Below, one piece after another: positions 6,767-11,117 of a stretch of 11,117 bases of DNA (its first letter is position 1; each line of letters opens with the position of its first letter). Origin of the DNA: Chitinophagaceae bacterium (GTDB lineage: Bacteria > Bacteroidota > Bacteroidia > Chitinophagales > Chitinophagaceae). The stretch is taken from contig JAGKWS010000124.1 of the NCBI GenBank assembly GCA_021151685.1, positions 1-11,117 on the forward strand. The letters are read 5' to 3'. Below the pieces are notes generated by a model. It worked only from the letters and a program-made list of their open reading frames with translations. It was not told where the DNA came from and did not search any database. Position numbers and translations under genes: made by a program.

Positions 6767-7072
6767 TGGGGTGTCATTAAAAGTGAATGATGATGCAAAT
6801 GTGCAACAGTTTGTGATGTGTTTACAAAAATCTGATGCTGGTGCAGAATTTGAGCTTTGGCACGTGCTATTCAAAGGGATGCGGTTAGGTAGGGAAAAGC
6901 CAACACAAAATAATTTTTACTACACAAATCGCAAACTTGAGGGAGGAGATAGACAAGCTGTGATATCTAATCCATAAGATTTCTACAATTCTTAGTAACG
7001 TCATTATATTTTAATTTGAGGCTCTCTTTTCTCAACATTTTTTTCTTCATTTGTGTTCTTAACTTTTATCTT
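6767..7072. other. Divergent intergenic region between DUF2798 and DUF262 genes
   Basis: These 306 bases hold the DUF2798 promoter on the left. On the right the sequence becomes AT-rich before the DUF262 ATG. TTAATTTG at 7011-7018 is one base off TAnnTTTG and is the best promoter guess for the rightward gene, but it lacks a -33 TTG. I see no tRNA, strong hairpin or credible small ORF here. Confidence 0.5.
6796..6828 (-). promoter_or_regulatory. Probable promoter of the DUF2798 gene
   Basis: On the minus strand CACATTTG (6796-6803) differs from TAnnTTTG at the first base only. It is preceded by TTTTTG ending 21 bases upstream (CAAAAA at 6825-6830 on the plus strand). The predicted transcript starts near 6790-6792, some 25 bases before the TTG start codon at 6766. 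Confidence 0.45.
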
Positions 7073-8953
7073 ATGAACGACACAACATTAGTTACAGGTA
7101 AAAAATATATTAAAGATATATTCGCATCTGATCAATTTTACAACATACCAGAGTATCAGCGACCATATGTCTGGGGCGACGAGCAGATTTCAGCTTTATT
7201 GGATGACATTAGTAAAGCCATGGAAACCGATGAGAAAAAAGAGTATTTCTTAGGCTGCATGATATGGAATACAAGAAAGGAGCGTGATTCAAATGGATTA
7301 GAGTATGAATACCAAGATATCTTGGATGGGCAACAACGTTTCATCACCTTGTTGCTTTTACATTCAGTAATTAGAGATTTATCAAAAGAAGACCTGCTTA
7401 AACAAAGTGTACAAAAGAAACTAGTACAAGAAGCAGATATCTACGATAATATTCCTGCACGAAACAGGATAGAATTCGAAATCAGAGACGACAAAGATTT
7501 TCTGGATGCATATGTAGTAAATGTTAACGAGGCCAACAAATTAATAGATTTAGCCAACATTGCTGAAGATGTCAAAAATGGATCGTCGGTTCGAAATATG
7601 GCAGGCGGAATACTCTTTATTCATAAATGGTGGGTAGCAAAACTAGAAGAGACGAAAGAAACAAACATCAACTACCTAAGCAAATTCTATCACTATTTAT
7701 CAAATAAAGTCTTGGCATTGTACCTCGCAACGCCTAATAACCTAGATGATGCATATAATCTATTCACCGTTCTAAATAGTAGAGGATTACAGCTACAGGT
7801 AAGCGATATTTTAAGAGCCCAAAACTTGAGGGTAATAGAAAACCCACTAAAAAGAAAAATGTACGCCCAAAAATGGGCTGAATTTGAAAACTCTATTGGT
7901 GCCCCTTTTAGAAATTTTGATGACTTTTTATGGTCGCTCGTTTATATCAAAATGAAATATAAAAGTGATGACAATAAGAGCTTGACAAGAGCATTTGAAT
8001 TTATGTTCAAGCGCGGAATTCTATCAAAAGGAACTCAAACTTTAGACTTTGTTGAAAAGTATATAACTCACTACCAAGCTCTAACTAGTGGATCAATAAC
8101 AAGCAAAGAATCGCAACTTTTATTCCCAAATATCATACACATCCTTTCAAGCGTACTAGGAAGTCAATACATGACCCCTCTGCTACATTATCGAGAATGC
8201 TTTGGTGACAATCGAATTATTGATTTCATCATTAAACTTGACAACTTACTATCTTCTTCTTGGCTATTAGGAAAAAGACAATCAACAACGAGAATTTTCA
8301 TTATTCTACGACGAATTGACCAATATGCAGAAAAAATCACGAATGAAGGCTTAACACAAGAAATATGTGCTGACATGTTTCTTTCAGACCCAGTATTAAG
8401 ATATGATTTCTATGATGAGGAATTATCTTCTGACAAACCTATTAGCTTAGACGATTTTTTCACCACTTTAGATAAGGAAAAATGGGGCAGTTTTGCTGGC
8501 ACACGTGTAAACAAATCCCGATACCTATTATTGAAACTCGACTTACTTATGGGAAATGCAGGCACGCAACTACAGTATAACAAAGATTCGTCTTCGATTG
8601 AACATTTAATGCCCCAAAATGTGGTTGGTACCAGCTGGAATGTCGATGACATCGAACATAAAGAATGGGTGCATAGACTTGGAAATATTGTAATTGTTGA
8701 TAGAAATAAGAATGCGTCATTGAGTAACGGCTCATTTGCGAGCAAAAAAATAAAATATCAAGGAGCTATAGAGACAAGAGCAAATACCAACTTCGTATTT
8801 ATTAACTATTCTGAATGGAATATGAACAATATATATCACAATCACTATAGGGTTGTCAATCTTCTAAAACAGTACTACTCCGGCAATAGTTTATCAACCT
8901 TTCTTGAAATCAAACGCGGACAATTTAAGAATCAAGCAACTTTAACATTTTAA
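7073..8953 (+). CDS. DUF262-DUF1524 protein, GmrSD/BrxU-like restriction candidate
   Basis: This is a 626-residue protein with the two-domain layout of modification-dependent (type IV) restriction enzymes such as GmrSD and BrxU, and of SspE. The N-terminal DUF262 domain (about 5-250) has PEYQRPYVW at 26-34, YFLGCMIW near 58-65 and DGQQR at 85-89, the ParB-like nucleotide-binding motif that in relatives binds or hydrolyses NTP. A long helical middle (about 250-490) follows. The C-terminal DUF1524 nuclease domain has IEHLMPQN (His511), HRLGN (534-538), then RNKNASLSN and Lys558, the His-Me finger pattern. The key residues look intact, so the protein may be active. I start at ATG 7073; the in-frame TTG at 7016 would add a hydrophobic, unfamily-like N terminus. 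The gene is AT-rich (about 33% GC in a sampled row) against about 48% in engB, which suggests transfer. DNA modification dependence is inferred from the family. Confidence 0.88.
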   Translation: MNDTTLVTGKKYIKDIFASDQFYNIPEYQRPYVWGDEQISALLDDISKAMETDEKKEYFLGCMIWNTRKERDSNGLEYEYQDILDGQQRFITLLLLHSVIRDLSKEDLLKQSVQKKLVQEADIYDNIPARNRIEFEIRDDKDFLDAYVVNVNEANKLIDLANIAEDVKNGSSVRNMAGGILFIHKWWVAKLEETKETNINYLSKFYHYLSNKVLALYLATPNNLDDAYNLFTVLNSRGLQLQVSDILRAQNLRVIENPLKRKMYAQKWAEFENSIGAPFRNFDDFLWSLVYIKMKYKSDDNKSLTRAFEFMFKRGILSKGTQTLDFVEKYITHYQALTSGSITSKESQLLFPNIIHILSSVLGSQYMTPLLHYRECFGDNRIIDFIIKLDNLLSSSWLLGKRQSTTRIFIILRRIDQYAEKITNEGLTQEICADMFLSDPVLRYDFYDEELSSDKPISLDDFFTTLDKEKWGSFAGTRVNKSRYLLLKLDLLMGNAGTQLQYNKDSSSIEHLMPQNVVGTSWNVDDIEHKEWVHRLGNIVIVDRNKNASLSNGSFASKKIKYQGAIETRANTNFVFINYSEWNMNNIYHNHYRVVNLLKQYYSGNSLSTFLEIKRGQFKNQATLTF

Positions 8954-9025
8954 TTTTAGGTTACAAAACATCAGTTTCTCAAGAGTGGTTGTGAAATTAT
9001 AATTAGAAAAATAAATACAACAACT

Positions 9026-9214
9026 ATGAAACAATAATTAACTACAGCTCAAGCGAATGACTTGATTGATCGCATTTCCATTGCAATCGATAGAGAAATA
9101 AAAATATCAGAAATACTTAACGAACCAGAAGACCGGGATATTATCAATAAATTGACAGATGAAATTAGTGAAAAACAAGAAAACACCTACAATAAATTAA
9201 AACTAACGAAATAA
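9026..9214 (+). pseudogene. Small helical ORF interrupted by an in-frame stop at codon 4
   Basis: From ATG 9026 the frame reads MKQ, then TAA (9035-9037), then 58 further sense codons to TAA at 9212-9214. The continuation begins LTTAQANDLIDR and ends NKLKLTK. It is rich in Glu, Lys, Asp and Ile with spaced hydrophobics and looks like one or two amphipathic helices, not random translation. A single change (for example CAA to TAA) would explain the break. If intact the protein would be about 62 residues. It lies 72 bases after the DUF262-DUF1524 gene on the same strand, and its final stop is inside the left arm of the hairpin at 9209-9251, so it looks like the last gene of that unit. It could still be made from the in-frame TTG at 9062 (50 residues). 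I do not recognise the family; a partner or regulator role is only inferred from position. Confidence 0.55.
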
Positions 9215-9251
9215 GTATAGGCGTAGACATTGTTCACGCCTATACTTATTT
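9209..9251 (+). terminator. Perfect 16-bp inverted repeat, probable (bidirectional) terminator
   Basis: AAATAAGTATAGGCGT (9209-9224) is the exact reverse complement of ACGCCTATACTTATTT (9236-9251), with an 11-base loop between. The stem has a GC-rich top and A/T-rich foot, so on either strand it ends in a T-rich arm. It overlaps the stop codon of the broken small ORF and precedes the promoter of the beta-barrel gene. It most likely ends transcription of the DUF262-DUF1524 unit. Confidence 0.75.
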
Positions 9252-9299
9252 ATCCTCATTTCTTAACCTAAGTGAACGAAACCCAGCAGCCCTCCCATC

Positions 9300-9307
9300 T
9301 ACTTTTG
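9300..9307 (+). promoter_or_regulatory. -7 promoter box of the beta-barrel gene
   Basis: TACTTTTG is an exact TAnnTTTG match, 26 bases before the ATG at 9334. No TTG is seen at the -33 position. It lies just after the terminator at 9209-9251, fitting a new transcription unit. Confidence 0.5.
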
Positions 9308-9333
9308 CAGCAAATCTTATCAATAAGAAAAAC

Positions 9334-9957
9334 ATGCAAATGAAAGTTTTGGGGGTTGGGCTTGGGCTGGTTTTGGCAGGTGGTATGCAGGTAAGGGCAC
9401 AAAAGCCCCAACAAGACAGTACTTATAAGAAGTGGTTTGTGGGGAGTTCGCTGTTGGTGTTGGGCAATTTGATACCTGATGATCCGAACCCGCCGGAGTA
9501 TGTACAGTTGAATGTGGGCTACCGGATAACACCCAAAGATGTTGTTTCGTTCCGGTTCAAGCGGTCGGTATATGCGTGGCCCATAGGGCTGCCATGGGGG
9601 CCGTCGTTCGATGCACCGGGCGAAAACTATCCGGGTCATGCACGCATACTGGCACCTACATTGGGGTATCAGCGGTTTTGGTGGAAGGGGGCCTATACAT
9701 CGGTCTATGCACTGAATGCCTTTGAAAAATACATGGACGGGAACAATAAAAAGATTGGCAACGGGTACACGGTCTATCTGGACTTCTACGTGGGGTACCA
9801 GTTCAGGTTCTTTAAGAACCGGTTTTTCTTTGAACCTGCTATTGGCTGTAGTTACTGGCCTGTAAGAACGAATGTGCCCCAATCGTTTAAGACGGTAGAG
9901 CAAAAATGGCCCAACTACTTTATACAGCCGGGGTTAGATTTTGGGTTTAATTTTTAG
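9334..9957 (+). CDS. Predicted outer-membrane beta-barrel protein, unknown function
   Basis: This is a 207-residue protein that I do not recognise as a named family. A signal peptide covers residues 1-22 (MQMK, hydrophobic run, ending VRA-Q). The mature chain is rich in aromatic residues and Gly and shows alternating strands, for example YVQLNVGYRI, VVSFRFKRSVYA, TVYLDFYVGYQFRFF, NRFFFEPAIGCSYW and FIQPGLDFGFNF. It ends in phenylalanine, the usual last residue of outer-membrane barrels recognised by the BAM complex. The size fits an eight-stranded barrel. Sampled rows are about 53-60% GC, well above the genes on both sides (about 32-33%), so it is probably native DNA between acquired segments. 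The start could also be the second Met (residue 3). Cargo or ligand is unknown. Confidence 0.75.
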   Translation: MQMKVLGVGLGLVLAGGMQVRAQKPQQDSTYKKWFVGSSLLVLGNLIPDDPNPPEYVQLNVGYRITPKDVVSFRFKRSVYAWPIGLPWGPSFDAPGENYPGHARILAPTLGYQRFWWKGAYTSVYALNAFEKYMDGNNKKIGNGYTVYLDFYVGYQFRFFKNRFFFEPAIGCSYWPVRTNVPQSFKTVEQKWPNYFIQPGLDFGFNF

Positions 9958-9963
9958 TGTTTC

Positions 9964-9988
9964 ATCTGTGGCACTCATTGCCACAGAT
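9964..9988. repeat. Perfect 10-bp hairpin just after the beta-barrel gene
   Basis: ATCTGTGGCA (9964-9973) pairs with TGCCACAGAT (9979-9988) around a 5-base loop CTCAT. It begins six bases after the beta-barrel stop, so it may act as its terminator, but no T-run follows (TATTGTCAAC). It may instead be the first member of the palindrome cluster in this spacer. Confidence 0.6.
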
Positions 9989-9997
9989 TATTGTCAA

Positions 9998-10050
9998 CAC
10001 ACGTTACAGGGTACCCACACGTTGCAGGGCGACCACAAGGGTCGCCCCTA
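9998..10050. repeat. REP-like element: tandem 14-mer plus GGGCGACC hairpin
   Basis: CACACGTTACAGGG (9998-10011) and CACACGTTGCAGGG (10016-10029) form a direct repeat with one mismatch and an 18-base period. The second copy runs into a perfect 8-bp hairpin, GGGCGACC (10027-10034) with GGTCGCCC (10040-10047) and loop ACAAG. GGGTACCC (10009-10016) is also palindromic. The CGACCACAAGGGTCGCCCCTACG core resembles short interspersed palindromes found in many bacterial genomes; that resemblance is from memory and unchecked here. Confidence 0.55.
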
Positions 10051-10082
10051 CGGATTATGATATTATCTATAACAACATGCAC

Positions 10083-10130
10083 CTTGATTGCCGGGGAGTA
10101 CTCTGCGAGAGACTCCCCGGCGATATCAAG
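10083..10130. repeat. Large hairpin with 10-bp GC-rich stem and 6-bp outer stem
   Basis: GCCGGGGAGT (10090-10099) pairs perfectly with ACTCCCCGGC (10112-10121) around a 12-base loop that can itself form CTC-TGC-GAG. An outer CTTGAT (10083-10088) pairs with ATCAAG (10125-10130) across a small internal loop (1 versus 3 bases). There is no T-run on either side, so it is not a classic terminator. It lies downstream of the DUF4238 gene in that gene's direction and could block or stabilise its transcript end, or be a REP-like element. Confidence 0.6.
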
Positions 10131-10212
10131 AGTCAATTGAGTAAATTCTTAAAGGAGTATTCAGAACATGAGACCATTTTTTAGTATCTACTCAAAGTTA
10201 TTTACGCGATTA

Positions 10213-11088
10213 TTATACAAACACTTTTTGACGAACGTTGTATAGCAAACCGTGTTTTTCCAATGCCTTATAGTAATCAACACATTTCTTTAAGTAGTCA
10301 AAATCTGGTCCGCAAACATAACGATATGACTGGTCAATAATCGCAACATTCAGTCTCCCGACCTTATCCCAATCAAACTTCAACTCACGTTCATTTTGTG
10401 CTGCATAGTATAACCTATTAGACGAGATGGGTAAGTAGTAGTCGATCTCAAATAAATCATCACCGGTGCTTGGAGTTTTACTAAATAACATTGGATAATC
10501 ACCTATCAAAAACCATTCTTCTGGCTTTTCGAATAACTGCACATATTTCCTTGATTTCTTTTCTGCAGAATCTAAATATGACCTCAGAAAATTAAAAGGC
10601 AGAAATGCTCTTTGAAACTTTTTATAGCTTTCATCATTTTTCAATCGTTCTTCCATTGCGTCATCAAGAACTTGATTGCCATCTATATCAGTAAAAATGA
10701 TTTTTGCTTCCCTGACATATCGATCAAACGCATAGTCAGTCTTTGGAATTCGCCAGAATAGATTTAGCACAAATAAATCAACTTCTGCACTATTGTCGTT
10801 TGACAATAGCTCCACACTATTAGGCTTCTCTCTTAAATTTTCTATCGCAACCTTCAATTTATTGTCTAACTCTTTGAAAAAATAATCTTCAAGAATAGAT
10901 GTCTTTTTGTCAAGAAAAATTGTATTCCTGTCATTCTCAAAAAATATACTCTTAGGACTTCGTTCCTTCCTGCTAATCTCATCCATATGCTTATCATACA
11001 CATAAAAGAAACCCGAACTATTTGTAAAACCTTTCGAATAAAATGAAGGAATGTAGTGATGCCTGGTAGATACCTTATCGGGAATCAT
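10213..11088 (-). CDS. DUF4238 domain-containing protein
   Basis: This is a 291-residue protein of the DUF4238 family, whose biochemical role is unknown to me. The family hallmark RHHYIPSFYSKGFTN is at residues 9-23; HHYIP at 10-14 is followed by a FxxxGF block. A helical charged middle (60-190) follows, then FLIGDYPMLF (193-202) and YYLPISSNRLYYAA (217-230), matching the family's usual D-x-P and P(L/I)S blocks in its C-terminal half. There is no signal peptide or membrane helix, so it is probably cytoplasmic. ATG 11088 is the natural start, nine bases after an exact promoter box. The gene is AT-rich (about 32% GC in a sampled row), like the DUF262-DUF1524 gene, and unlike the beta-barrel gene between them. 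Such genes are often accessory. A role in defence is a guess from neighbourhood only. Confidence 0.82.
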   Translation of the reverse strand: MIPDKVSTRHHYIPSFYSKGFTNSSGFFYVYDKHMDEISRKERSPKSIFFENDRNTIFLDKKTSILEDYFFKELDNKLKVAIENLREKPNSVELLSNDNSAEVDLFVLNLFWRIPKTDYAFDRYVREAKIIFTDIDGNQVLDDAMEERLKNDESYKKFQRAFLPFNFLRSYLDSAEKKSRKYVQLFEKPEEWFLIGDYPMLFSKTPSTGDDLFEIDYYLPISSNRLYYAAQNERELKFDWDKVGRLNVAIIDQSYRYVCGPDFDYLKKCVDYYKALEKHGLLYNVRQKVFV

Positions 11089-11097
11089 TTTTATTTA

Positions 11098-11105
11098 CAA
11101 AAATA
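11098..11105 (-). promoter_or_regulatory. -7 promoter box of the DUF4238 gene
   Basis: On the minus strand these bases read TATTTTTG, an exact TAnnTTTG match ending nine bases before the ATG. The -33 region would lie past the window end and cannot be examined. The implied leader is only about 5-6 bases, so this message is nearly leaderless. Confidence 0.5.
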
Positions 11106-11117
11106 ATATATACCTTG

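Noticed and set aside
6678..6977. A 99-codon plus-strand frame across the DUF2798 gene and its upstream region
   Set aside because: It is antisense to the recognisable DUF2798 family protein, and its translation matches nothing I know.
9957..10184. A 75-codon open frame on the plus strand after the barrel gene
   Set aside because: It simply reads through the hairpins and the direct repeat, overlaps the barrel stop codon, and its composition is not protein-like in the first half. The DNA-level palindromes explain the sequence better.
10167..10241. Short plus-strand frame starting ATGAGACCATTT after an AAAGGAG-like stretch
   Set aside because: It encodes only about 24 residues, overlaps the 3' end of the DUF4238 gene on the other strand, and shows no conserved feature.

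Overview
The window reads as chromosomal DNA of a Bacteroidota bacterium, most likely in the Chitinophagales/Chitinophagaceae sphere. The grounds are: a very large Ig-like repeat protein ending in a type IX secretion (Por) sorting domain; small lipoproteins opening with the CKK/CRK-x-YTC-x-C pattern; repeated Bacteroidota-type promoter boxes (TAnnTTTG) before gene starts; and almost no Shine-Dalgarno sequences. No rRNA, tRNA, CRISPR array or transposase was seen.

Layout. Bases 1-342 hold the 3' end of a prolyl-tRNA synthetase gene and a strong intrinsic terminator. Bases 385-944 hold two small paralogous lipoproteins in tandem. Bases 1003-4961, on the minus strand, hold an L,D-transpeptidase-like exported enzyme and a ~990-residue secreted or surface protein built from eight Ig-like (BIG2-type) repeats, one divergent repeat, two further beta modules and a T9SS tail. 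A divergent promoter region separates this from engB (ribosome-assembly GTPase, 5172-5798), whose promoter box lies so close to its ATG that the mRNA is probably leaderless. Convergent to engB are an exported thioredoxin-fold protein and a small DUF2798 membrane protein that appears to start at TTG.

From about 6970 the composition becomes AT-rich. A DUF262-DUF1524 protein (7073-8953; GmrSD/BrxU/SspE-like, the architecture of modification-dependent restriction enzymes) is followed by a small helical ORF with an in-frame stop at codon 4, then a perfect 16-bp inverted repeat that closes the unit. A GC-richer outer-membrane beta-barrel gene (9334-9957) follows. Next comes a 255-base spacer packed with three perfect hairpins and a direct repeat (REP-like). 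The window ends in an AT-rich DUF4238 gene on the minus strand.

Functionally this is a mix of housekeeping genes (proS, engB), envelope and surface genes (lipoproteins, L,D-transpeptidase, T9SS adhesin-like protein, thioredoxin-like protein, beta-barrel) and an accessory segment with one probable antiphage/restriction gene and a second accessory gene of unknown function. The best candidates for something undescribed are the DUF262-DUF1524 gene with its broken small partner, and the hairpin cluster before the DUF4238 gene.
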